This document shows, piece after piece, positions 34,093-45,098 of a stretch of DNA of 64,000 nucleotides (position 1 is the stretch's first letter; each line of letters opens with the position of its first letter). A program made the translations under genes and the position numbers. The DNA comes from Hedera helix (lineage: Eukaryota > Streptophyta > Magnoliopsida > Apiales > Araliaceae), in NCBI GenBank assembly GCA_947179155.2, contig OX359282.1:14142010-14206009 (forward strand), in the 5' to 3' direction. The notes below the pieces were generated by a model. That model ran no database searches and was not told the origin of the DNA. It saw only the letters and a list, made by a program, of their open reading frames with translations.

Positions 34093-37000
34093 TGTAATAG
34101 CCCCGAAATTCGACCAATCTTATTATCTTAAATTTTGTATTTATTATATATTATCTTCCCTTACGTCCAAATTTCGGTCCGTTAATAAATCTTTAATTCC
34201 TTTATTTAATCCATTAATTGATTTTAAAATCAACAATTACCAAATTTCCATATAAATTTTTTTTTCTCAATTCAATTATTGTATTAAAATATTCGGATAT
34301 TTAAAATTCTTATATCTGGATCCTAGTCCCTGGATTGCAACCTTTACTTTTTCTTTCTGTAACCAATATCATAATTCTCAACACTCACAATTTAATATTG
34401 TTCATCTCCGTACAATTATTTCTTGATTCATAATTCATAATTAGACATATAATAGTCTCTATCGTAACATCTATCTAGTACAAATCACAGTTCATAATTT
34501 AACTTTACTTGTTTTGTCTGAATTCCACTTGTACATGCATATATCACATCAATACAAACTTTGCAAATGTATTCACATTGAGTTATACTACTGAAATTAT
34601 AACAATTACATCTACCACCTTTTGAGTTAATCCATCTCTAATATATTCTGATATGTCTGAAATTTGTTTCTTTACCTGCAAAAGTTTATATTATGCAAGT
34701 AATGAGCACAATGGCTCAGCAAGTTCAACAGTTTATGCTTCACATAGCACATACCTTACATGCTCGGTGTGTGTGTCATACATCATGTGCTTGTGCTTCT
34801 ACTATAGCAATATATCTCACATCATTGCACAAGGTACACATAATTGTCATGTTATCCACGTATCACATAACACATAATTTATATGCATTTAAACAAGTAT
34901 TAGCATATCATAACAAACAACATTTAACATTAAAGGACTGAAGAACTTGCTTGGACGTTCAATTACTTAATTGATAACTCAAAACCCTCTCTCGGTCAAC
35001 CTATGATCATAAAATAATCAAATAATAATTATTCATCTCTTTATGATATTAATTTCCTTAATTAATATCATTTATAGAATAATTAACCCTACCCGTCGAT
35101 TTATTCTAGGGTACCGGGTCAATAAATAAATAATAAGGTTAATTATATTAATCTCGTTTCTTAAAAATATTCATTTAACTTAATATCAAATATATTTAAT
35201 ACGGACAACCCGACTCATCAGATAAATTTTAACATAATTGGTTGTCCGAATTTTTATTTATTCATTTTCTAACTTTTAAACTTAATAGATTTATATATAT
35301 AAAATATTTAAATATTAATCCCCAATATTTAATATTTTTACAAAAATATTAAATTTAATGCCTAAACATCATTTCTATATTTTTACTATTTTTTTAAAAT
35401 TTTCTATGATTTTTAAACAATTTTAAAACATTTATTTCAATTAAAAATAATTTCTGGGGGCATTTTGGTCATTTTCACGCCCTTAGGGATACAACCGGAA
35501 TTTTTCGGAAAGCCCAGGGGCATTTTCATAATTTCGGAGCATCTAGGACACGATTGGTATTTCTAGAAAAGCTAAAGGGCACGGTCGTAATTTCCGTGGC
35601 CAAGGGACACGCTGGTAATTACCGAAAAAGGTCAGGGGCACGTTGGTAATTTTTCCCGCGTGCCATCGGCCGCGCATGGCGCGCGGCCCCCCACTGCCGA
35701 CGCCAAACGGCGTCGTTTCGCAGTCGTTTCTCGATCCTCCGCGCATTGCGCGGCTCTCTCCCCCGCATGCCCCAAAACGGCGTCGTTTAACACCCGCGTC
35801 TGGAAAAAAAATTGGCCGTCGCGCATTGTGTGGCGGCCTTTTCTTCTTCTTCCTTCCCAGCCGAAACAGTGCACCAACTTTCCAAAAATAACCCATTTTT
35901 TTCTCAAAAATTCACAACAAAACTACTCCAAAAATCATATAATTCATAGATATACATCCAAAATTTATTTAGAATAATTATTCTAATTATTTACAATTTT
36001 TCCAACAAATTATTCTATCATCCAAAAACATTTAAAATAAATAAAATAACTCATTTTTATACCTTCCAGGACTTGAAAATCCTTCATTTGAAGCTTCTCT
36101 ATACTTGGGTGACATCCTCTTGGTGGCTCATGGAGGTTTCCGATGGAGGTGGTGGTCGGGTGGAGTAAAGAGAGGAAAGTGTATTTGTTTTTATGTTTTC
36201 CATTTATTTCCCTTTTTATGCTTTTGCTTTCCTTTTTATTATACTAAATTTAATTCCTCCTCTTAAATAATCTTTAAACCTTCACCATATTTATTGATTA
36301 ATTAAATAATTAATATTTCTAATTTTTTCTAACTTCCACATTCACTTTTTTTTATTTAATTTTGGATTAATTTAATTATTAATCCCTTAATTTCCATAAT
36401 TAATGAAATTTATAATTTCAATTTAACATAAATACACATATATGTATATATATACAAATTTCATTCATATATCTCACATTACCACGTATACTATTAAATC
36501 AAAATTTCTGCACTTACACAACAATTCTTTTGTACAATTTATTGTACCTTTATATACAATTTCTCTCATTCTTAATAAATTGTTTTTAAACAATTTATTT
36601 ATTTTTCAATTATTTTAAATCAACACAAATCATCACCATCTCTGTACAGATTTAATTTACCCATTAAATCCCATCACATACCTTAAATCACATAAAATAA
36701 TAATTAATTTAACAACCTTGATAATTTTTATCAACTAAATTATTATTTAATTTTATTAAAGAAATTCTGAAAATTCGGATCCTCACATTCTTCCCCCCTT
36801 AACAGGATTTCGTCCTCAGAATCATAATTGTCATAATAATCATACGTATCTCATTTTATTTGTAGCATCTTGCTATACCTTTATCTTGATGAATAACAAC
36901 TAAATCCATAATAATCATATATTTTCTCATTAATTTCCATAATTCACATGGATAACACCATAATGGTCATAATTGTCAGAATATTCAATTCTTATTTCAA

Positions 37001-37350
37001 TTCCCAATTTCTTTGTAGTATTACATTCCATATTTCTCTAAAAAATTTATTAATAAAACTTTAACTCATTTCTTGATTCACTTATCAAGATAGTGTCTTA
37101 TTTTCTGAAACTTTTCCTTTCTTTAGTCGCATATCTCCTTACTTCATTCACTTATTTCATACTTTCTATTACACCTCATTTATACACTGCACATTCATCC
37201 TTCTTTTCTTAATTCATATAAATTATCTTCACATTTCATAAATCATTCCTTAATACCTCCATCATTCAACACTAGGTTCTATACGTTAACCTTTACTTAA
37301 TTCATCATAATCTTTATTTAAAATTATTCCAAAAATCTTGGGGTATCACA
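34093..37350 (-). mobile_element. Chimeric LTR insert: family X LTR plus 563 bp, duplication GTAGA
   Basis: GTAGA flanks both ends (34088-34092 and 37351-37355). The + strand termini are TGTAATAGCC and GGTATCACA. From 34093 to 36787 it is a family X LTR in minus orientation, homologous to 26989-30250. At 36788 the + strand reads TTCTTCCCCCCTTAA, a minus-strand polypurine tract, preceded in sense by an internal-region phrase CTGAGGACGAAATCCTG. The remaining ~540 bp have no coding content and end with their own LTR-type TG start (TGTGATACCCCAAG in sense). This suggests an element collapsed from the start of its 5' LTR to its 3' polypurine tract. Confidence 0.75.
35457..35860. repeat. CpG-rich palindrome island in the family X LTR
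   Basis: Five GGGCA...TNATTT motifs (35457, 35518, 35577, 35605, 35635) lead into palindromes. These are GGCCGCGCATGGCGCGCGGCC-type arms (35668-35688), AAACGGCGTCGTTT (35705), CCGCGCATTGCGCGG (35739-35753) and AAAACGGCGTCGTTT (35774). The composition contrasts sharply with the AT-rich LTR. The homologous slot in the other family X copy (28396-28745) lacks it. Overlapping short frames here are artefacts. Confidence 0.8.
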
Positions 37351-37883
37351 GTAGACGAATCTTGTCCTCACTCTACTTGACATGTGTTTTCCGACACAAA
37401 CCACAAATCAATGACGGATGTGGCAGTCCTCCAGTAGATCCTCGTATAGTACGAGTAATAGAATCCTGAATGACTTTCCCCACGTCGATGGTCTTTCCTT
37501 TAAAAATTGAATAAAGAAGCACCGCCCTGTCCTTTGTCACATCATTGACATGCGTTGTGGGCATCAACTTGGCGCAGATGAATCTAAGTCACGCCTTTCC
37601 ATATCTGCTTAATTCCTTGTTCGAGAAGCTGATTGCCTCAGCATTTTCCTTGAATTTCCAATCTGCCCCTGGTCTGCACAAGGCCTTAATCACTGAGTCT
37701 TAGTTGACCTCATCATGCACATACTCGTGGTATTCGTCATCATTTATATCCTACAGGTGATAGTATGCGTTTATACTGCTTCGATTATAAGGAACCGACT
37801 TGCCTCAAACCTTTACCACATAGTTCTCAGCCTTAGCTGCATTAGCATAAAATTCCTTCACAACTAAAATTACTGCAACTTTT

Positions 37884-39665
37884 TGAAAGTAATATGCATA
37901 CAAGCCAATCATATTTGATATAATGTAGCATGTACTTTGTAATCTTATTCATTTATTAATAAAAGATTATTTATACAAAAGTATTTTCTTTATCCATATT
38001 TAATAGATGATATTAATTGTGATAAACCAATAATTGTTGAGCAATGCTTTTAGAATCATGATGATGATTATGCTAATGAGATCTAAATTCAAGATAGCTC
38101 AAAATTAAAATTGTTCCTAATCGTGGGATTACTAAAATGAGGATTAGTGAATCTGGAAAGATTAGTACATTCTATGTTTGCTCTTATGAAGAGGATGATT
38201 GATCTCGTAATCATTTGTGTAGAGACACTAAAGCAAGTATGTAGGTGCTTATTAAAGAATAAGTTCACTGAACGTGACTCGCTCAAGAAACACTAATGGA
38301 GTCTTACTTGCCTGTCAATAGGAGTTGCTTTTGTGATAGTAGTATAAGTAATCCTTGGACTTGAGATCATCATAGTATCTTGTGTATGATGAATTATATT
38401 TTAGCATATTCCTTGAAACCTTTAGGGTGTATCAAATGGTATGATCGGATATAATAAGTCATACATGGAGATAGGTGAATGATCAACAAAGAATCTACCA
38501 CTTCTAGTAAAATAAAAGAATGTCATATGCGGTTCGATAAATCATAACTCAATGTCCTTAGCCAAGGCAGCATGAAAATTAGAAAGTAGTTTCTAATTTA
38601 CATTATTTAAAGTTATTCATTTGAGAATTGAAATGTATATAATCAAATAAAATAAAACTTGACAGTTATATCATGTCTTATATTTGATTGGGACATTATG
38701 AGGTAGAAAGATTGAATTGTATGGTAACTATTCGCTGAATAGGTTCTTTTGTGATTAAATGTTGAAATCTATATTATCTGGAAAGTCGTTAATCGCTAAG
38801 GGGGCTTACCTTTATTATGGAATAAATAGTATTTATTTAAATAAATTAAATAGCTTAATTTATTTATATAAATAAGATTATAATAGTTCTAATTAATTTA
38901 TTCTATAACCGGTTTAATATGGAGAATCTAAAGGATCACACCGCAAAAGGAAAATAATTATTTAAGAAGTAAATGGCATAATTGTAATAATGAATTAAAT
39001 ATATTTAATTTATACTATGGGGATAGAATAAATTAAATACCTTAATATTTATTTAGTATTTAAAAAATATTAATTATAAATTAATAAAAGGAGTATTATT
39101 ATTATTATTATTATTATTACTATTATCATTATTATTTGGTTCCTAAATGGTTTAGGAATTAATTAATAAGAATACTCTTATAATAGATAATTAAGTTCCT
39201 AATTAGATTAGGAGTTTAATTAAAAACCCTATTCCTAAAGTTGTTAGTAGGGTTGACTAAATCTATAAATAAGAAGGGTTACACACATTCACTTCCACAA
39301 GTTTTGGGAGAGTGCTCATATATTCTCTAGAGAGAGAAAACTAGGGTTTGCAATACCCACTTCTTGAATTATTATTATTCCTTGGTGGATCACCTCTAGA
39401 GGCCAAACATTTGGGTGACTAACGTTAATCATTGGAATCCAATCGGTGAAATGCAAGGATAACGTGAAGAACTTGGAGTTGAACTTGTACCCGTTGAAGT
39501 TTTGAGTTCTACAAGGGTATAATTTTTTAACTTCTTTATTAATTAATAGTTGTGCATAAATGTCGATCCTGGATTATGGTTTGTAAATTTTTAAATTTTA
39601 TTTTACCATGCTTCCACTATTTTATACAATTTGATTGTATGTCTATGAATTTTTACAAGCCAACA
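37884..39665 (+). repeat. Copia-like solo LTR (1782 bp), duplication CTTTT
   Basis: It begins TGAAAGTAATATGC and ends TTACAAGCCAACA. CTTTT is duplicated at 37879-37883 and 39666-39670. TATAAATAAG at 39264-39273 gives the + orientation, and a CTCTAGAGAGAG tract follows. It lacks internal sequence, so it is a solo LTR. Removing it restores continuity between the two coding pieces of the interrupted ORF on the minus strand. The copia assignment rests on general LTR style only. Confidence 0.82.
39264..39273 (+). promoter_or_regulatory. TATA box of the copia-like solo LTR
   Basis: TATAAATAAG lies about 400 bp before the LTR end, a usual position for a U3 promoter. A short leader rich in CTCTAGAGAGAG follows. 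Confidence 0.5.
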
Positions 39666-39889
39666 CTTTTGGCTGTTGGTCAAAATGTTACCGTCCCCGT
39701 TCAACAATCATATCAACCATCTCTCCACTGATAGACTCGTGAGGTCTCAAGCCTCGCTCAGGTACTAGCGTTTTGTTAGCCAGTACTCTATGAAACCTGT
39801 CAAAAGTATCTTTACTTACAAACTTTTTCTTGGCATGCTCCTTAGAAGACCCAGAGCATTCCCCGTCTTTTGGACGACATGATTAACTA

Positions 39890-41052
39890 ATTGTCAAAAA
39901 TACGAGGTTTCACAAAAATCCCAATCACAAACCCAACTTCACAGAACCAATAATGCTCCCAAATTCCAAAAACCACAATGATAACAGCCCTTAGCTCCAA
40001 CAAGGGTTAATAACAACAATCAATTCATCAAATATCCCCAATTAGTAGATCCACCAATAATATATACCAAGCACCCCCAAACATGTTTCAATCAATCCCC
40101 AATATTCACCAAGAACAACTAATTCCATCAATAATAATATTGTTCATGGTAGACAATTCCAACAGCAGTCACTAACACAGGTTAGCACAGTCAAAATACC
40201 CAAAACATATGACCCATCAACAGATAATACCAAAACCCCGAAACTTATCTTAACAAGTCAAATGCCCATCAACAGTAAATTCCAAGTAGGACATGAACTA
40301 GCAACCAAATTGATTTTTCTAATGTTAACTAGACAAGAGGATTACCTTAATTGGAAGGATAAATTAAACCCTAGTAGATGAGGATGATGCCTGCAATCGC
40401 TGCACCGATTCTACTAACCCAGCAGCTAGCAACACAAGTAGCAGATTTAGGGCCTCGCGTTGGGGTTGATTGAAAGCTTGGACGAAGACAGAATTGCAGG
40501 CAAGTGTGGTGTATAACAAATTAAAGTCTTAGCACATGGAATTGAGGGATATGGTAGCTTGGGTGAGGGACTAATGGATGGTTTAAGGATGAGGGGTGAA
40601 ATTTGGAGAAGAAGGAGCCAGGGTACGAATATGGGTAAGAAAAATGTGACAAAAAATTCCCAAAAATTGCGTTTTAAGACAAATCTGTGTTCAGGCGCCC
40701 CGACGCTGGCTTTTGGGCGCCCGACGCCCACGGCTCAGTGGCCTAGTGCCTTGGCGTCCATTTCCAGAGTGCCCCGGCGTTGGCCTAACAGAGAGTCAAC
40801 CCCCCGACACTCATGCCTGCTTCGTGATGCTTAGTGCTTGTCAGTTTGATTCTTGGTGCTTTGCTCTTCCACTATTCTTTTCTTCACAAAAAAATGGTCC
40901 TAACACCTTAATTGAAAAGAGAAATTATGAGTTTGGTAAGGGTGAATTTAAAGTCTAGTAAAATACACTAATTCATCAATGAAAATAACTAAATCTTGAA
41001 AAACCATAGTAAGCCAAAATAAACAAAAAATTGATAAACAAAGGTTTTAAAA
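39890..41052 (-). other. Spacer of the non-autonomous Athila-like element with GC-rich island
   Basis: No convincing gene is present. At 40693-40806 there is a GC-rich island of related motifs (GGCGCCCCGACGCTGG, GGGCGCCCGACGCCC, CCCCGGCGTTGG). The frames crossing it on both strands look like composition effects. The right edge carries the phrase CTTGGGTTGCCTCCC, which also follows the Athila pol stop at 61674. Confidence 0.5.
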
Positions 41053-41638
41053 CTTGGGTTGCCTCCCAAACAGTGCTTGATTTATAGTCGTTAGTTTGGC
41101 TACTTCATTTTCTTAACCTGGATCAAATTTATGCTTAATGAACCGCTTGGCATGAGATCTCTTGCTCTTTTCCATATACGTTTTGACTTTCACACGAGAT
41201 TGAAAACCCCCAAACTTGAGTTCATCCATCGTATTCATCTTAAAAGGACTTTTCTCATCCACTTCATCCTTGACTGCTCCTTTAATTGCGTTGACCTAAA
41301 AACATTCCTCCTGCTCACTTGGGTACTCCATAGCTTCAAAAACCTTGATTGTCACCTCTTAATCTTGGACTCTCATGGTTAGCTCGCTTTTTTGAACATC
41401 AATAGAGCTCTCCCACTAGCGAAAAATGGTCGCCTAAGAATGATAGGAATTTCTCGATCTTCTTCAAAGTCCAGAACAATGAAATCTGCTGGGAAGATAA
41501 ACTTATTCACTTTAACCAAAACATCTTCAACAATTCCTCGAGGATAAGTGAGGGACCTATTTGCTAGTTGCAAGGTAACATTCGTCGACCTCGCCTCCTT
41601 CAAACCTAGCTTCTTAAAAATTGAAAGAGGCATCAAAT
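41053..41638 (-). pseudogene. Athila-type protease fragment fused to the element's 3' tail
   Basis: The minus strand reads an Athila-like aspartic protease C-terminal part: NLMPLSIFKKLGL, then YPRGIVEDVLVKV and PADFIVLDFEED. It continues with frame lesions near 41385, and stops near 41350 and 41280, into MNTMDELKFGGF and ends after ...KHKFDPG. No reverse transcriptase, RNase H or integrase follows; instead the tail phrase found after Athila pol comes at once. This implies a non-autonomous derivative that kept gag-protease and lost the rest of pol. The 5' part (gag and the protease start) is displaced beyond 64000 by the copia insertion. The insertion lies just before NLMPLS; CAAAT (41634-41638) is the left target-site duplication. 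Confidence 0.8.
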
Positions 41639-41869
41639 TATTAGTTCCCAGAGGCACACAAGTGATCTAGAAGGGGGGATTGAATAGATCTCTTAGAAAC
41701 TTTTTACTTTAAGAGTTCATTACCAAATAACTCATTTGCTCGAGATTTGTTTACACAGCGAAATATTAGTTTGAAAATACCCCTTAAAGATTTGTAAAAC
41801 TTCTCCGTTGAGTTAAGACTATATTGGAGAAAGCCACTTGTTAAGTAAATCAATTAACAGTCATGTGTA

Positions 41870-41909
<40 letters not shown>

Positions 41910-44513
41910 AGAATGTAAATGACTGAAAGTAAATGACACCAGAGAGTTTTAAGTGGTTCGGAGACTGAATAACTCCTACTCCACTCTTCTACTACAACGG
42001 GTAAAAAATCCATTAAGGATGGTTCATACAGAACCCTTCAAGCTCATTAGCCTGGAAACTCTGATTCACTAAGAACCTTTCAAACCCAGCAGATTTGGCT
42101 AATTTAGTCACTAAGACAAGGACATTACTGCCCTCTTCAAGTCCAGCAGACTTGGCTCCTTTAGTCACTAAGACAAGGACAGTACTGCCCTCTTCAAGTC
42201 CAAAAGACTTGGCCCCCTGCTTGTTGATAGATGTTGGAGTTGCTACTGAGTTTGTACTTTAATTCCCATTGTCTTTAAACACTCAGTAGCAGGGTGTGAT
42301 CATTCCTGGAATAATATTGAGTTTGGCAATTATGCTTGACTTCTTTATATGATCAATATCTTCTTGTGATCACCCATTGTGCTGCTAGGCTTTTGAACTT
42401 CAGCTCCTATGGTACTTGATAACTTCTCGAGACTAACTCCTGAGATGACTGTGAAGCTCTTTCCTTTAGGTACTCAGTTGTTCCTTCTTATTATAGATAG
42501 TTTAAAGCTTCTCGAGATGGGCTTCTGAGATGACTGTGATGCTCCTTCCTTTTGGTACTCAGTTGCTACCATGTATGTATCAAGTTGGCATTTAAGCTTC
42601 TCTCTACCATGTGCCTAGCAGCTCTGAACACTTCTCTTGTAATAGAGTCATTTATCTCTATATCTCTCTCAATTCAGTGTTAGTGTTCTGATGGATCGCA
42701 GAGTCCTTCAGCATATTCATTTTTTGTTTCATTCTACGATATGTTGTTGTCTACCATCATCTCTCTTGTATTCTCAACCACAACCATTTATTATGTGAGT
42801 TGTTTTAGCCTTTATATCTCTGTGCATAGTTTACCGTTGAGAGAAATCCCGTTGGTTTTATTTGGCCTTGTGCAGATCTTTAATATCTTCGATGTTGACT
42901 TTCTTGCTGCTTGTGTCAGTGCTTTTCCCTTTTCTGACATGTTCTGATATAATAACCTGTAGCTCAGTTTTCTCTGAATTTATAGTCGTTGCACTCCCAG
43001 AGATGTTCAGCAAGGATTATTATATCCTTTGCTAATTAGTCTTCTGATCCATCAATAAATACCTTCCTTGACTTTTAGAACCAACTGTTCTGATGCATTC
43101 AGAGATGTCCCCTTAGTCTGACTTTATTCACCATTTTCCTGAGCAGTGGGTCCTGACTTATAGTTGTTTAGGCACAAAGTCTTATGTGACTCTGATATGC
43201 ATCTGTATATTAAAAGCACTTAATCTCATTCTAATCTGGAAGAGAAATGCATTCTCTCCTCTTGTACCATTTTGCAGTTATGATTCTTTGCTGCTTATTG
43301 AATTCGTAGAGTGATTGTCTGCTTACTTGGACTCTACGAATTCAGCTCCACTCGTTATTTGAAGTATGTCGGGTAAAATGGTTGAGTTGGAGCGATCTTC
43401 TCTTTTACTCTGCGATCTTGCTGTTGTGTTCAGATTGTAGAGTTTGCCTGCAGTGCTTTAGTGGAATCGTTGAGTTGTCTCAGTTGGCACATTCTTTATT
43501 TCTACTCAACGATTGTTCTATGTATAAAACAATCTTCTGTATTGATTTTGACATCCAGATACACTCTATGATTTCTTTTAACTGCGCAAATCGTATAGTT
43601 CTCGTATGTGCTTGTTCTTCAAATTTAGTCTACGATCTTGAAAGATTGATTGTATCGTAGAGTACATTTATTCTCTGATACTCGTTAACTGCTGGCTAGT
43701 TTTGCTGACTGTTCAACGATCGTAGAGTTCAGCTCTACGATTTGTACTTGATCAGTTCTTCAATTTAGCTTGTATATAATGTAGACTTCTTGCACATCTG
43801 TCTCTCTTTGATGATCGTAGAGTCGTCCGGGCAAAGAGTCGTACCTTTCATTCTACAAACGTACCGTATCGTTGAGTCTTCTTTGCTTGGAATCGTAGAG
43901 TCCATTCTACGATCATATAGACTGATCAACCTAACAGATTTGATCTTTTCTAACTAAGTCCTTTCTTACATTATTACATCATTACATATTGAAAGGACTT
44001 TTACAGACTCTGACATACACAAATACAACAATGATTCATTCTTATGCTACTCTGCTTATATCATACATCTTTTATGCAGAGTGACTCCTACTGAAAGATC
44101 AACCTAACATTTATGATCTTTAAAATCTAAGTCCTTTGTACACAAATATCTTTTAAAAGGACTTTAAAACATTTGAACCGGATAACTTTCATTTTCTTTT
44201 ATAAGACAAGATAGTTTTCAGCAAGATCATATTTGTGTTAAACAAGTGTCTGGATTTACATTATTTAGACATAGGTAAAATATCATACACACATGATCAT
44301 GTAGACACATAATTTGATTAACATATAATCACTTTGTCATTTAAGCACATAAGCACTTTCATAGTATCTACGCACATAATCACTTAAGCACATAAGCACA
44401 TTAACACATAAGCACTTTGTCAGATACACATTGACAATCAACCATGTAAGCACATTTACCACAATCATTTTTGCACAACAGTTATCATCATCAAATCAAA
44501 ACAACCTTCAACA
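41639..44513 (-). repeat. 3' LTR (2875 bp) of non-autonomous SIRE/Maximus-like copia element
   Basis: The first ~1.7 kb align with 50062-51772. The outer end reads TATTAGTTCCC where the partner reads TGTTAGTTCCC, a G-to-A change in the terminal dinucleotide. The inner end, in sense, is TGTTGAAGG next to a polypurine tract. It contains a TA microsatellite (41870-41905), two short internal duplications (42080-42190 and 42430-42560) and from 43300 onward many ATCGTAGAGT/ACTCTACGAT motifs in both orientations. The visible LTR pair differs at roughly 20 sites, mostly transitions. Confidence 0.88.
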
Positions 44514-44900
44514 ATCTCCCCCTATTTGATGATGACAAAACTACTAGACTTATTGATATGACATTCATGTAATGCATTTACTTGATAGGTAAAATATGTC
44601 TTACGATACAGTGAAATACTGTATGGCTAGTGCAAAGTAATGATTTCATTAAATGAGCGCTTTTACATAAAGATTATACAAAAGGTTATACATACTTACA
44701 TACTTACAGTTGTTCTTCATGTTTCACTTTCCTCTTACTTCGTTTGTTGTCTCCCCCTCAGTTGAATGATTCTCCTTCTTCATAGATGTTGTTGCTCCCC
44801 CTTAGTTCCTTACTGTATGGAGCTGCTTTTTATGTTTCACTTTGTTATCTCCCCCTTAGACTCTCCCCCTTAGTTCCTTATGTTCTCTCCCCCTTTTTGA
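44514..44900 (-). other. Polypurine tract plus five further AAGGGGGAG tracts
   Basis: On the + strand, TCTCCCCCT-like tracts occur at 44515, 44751, 44795, 44848, 44861 and 44885. In minus-strand sense they are AAGGGGGAGA. The one at 44515 is directly next to the LTR and is the functional PPT. Others follow a GATGATGTCAAAAAG phrase, typical of SIRE-like elements before the LTR. Confidence 0.75.
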
Positions 44901-45098
44901 CATCATCAATATTGTATGGAGCTGACTAAAGATATCTTGAAGTCTAACACAGAGTTTTGAGACTCTATGAGACTGAGAATAAGTACTTTTTCATGGTCCA
45001 TAGAATGTTGGGACTCTATGACTGGAAAGCTGGTATTTTGAAAGATGTTTGCAAAGTTTTGGGACTTTACAACCGGGGAGGTGAGTCACAAGCGAGGA

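Larger units (their letters stand above)
33657..39889 (-). pseudogene. Second ORF of non-autonomous Athila-like element ('putative plant transposon protein' type), split by two insertions
   Basis: On the minus strand the coding order is three pieces. The N-terminal piece is at 39889-39671 (EHAKKKFVSKDTFDRFH, LVPERGLRP). The middle piece is at 37883-37356 (KEFYANAAKAENYV, VNDVTKDRAVLLYSI, GLPHPSLICGLC). The C-terminal piece is at 34092-33657 and ends EEDSDN-stop. The gaps are a copia-like solo LTR and a chimeric LTR insert, each with its own 5 bp duplication, and the reading resumes after each. The pattern of FYANA, THV.DVTKDRA and GGLPHPSLI matches a family that databases call 'putative plant transposon protein'; its function is unknown to me. 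Damage includes a frameshift near the start and stops near 37700 and 37800. Its position after a protease fragment and before a polypurine tract is like the env-like ORF position of Athila elements. Confidence 0.75.

Noticed and set aside
35543..35977. Several overlapping frames on both strands
   Set aside because: Same cause: the CpG-rich palindrome island in an LTR depletes stop codons. The frames contradict each other.
42741..42947. 68-codon frame repeated identically at 51188-51394
   Set aside because: It looks conserved only because both copies are in the two LTRs of one copia element. Recent LTR identity, not selection, explains it.
43382..43660. 92-codon frame on + in the copia LTR
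   Set aside because: It is antisense to the element, inside LTR sequence rich in CTCTACGATC motifs, with no recognisable domain.
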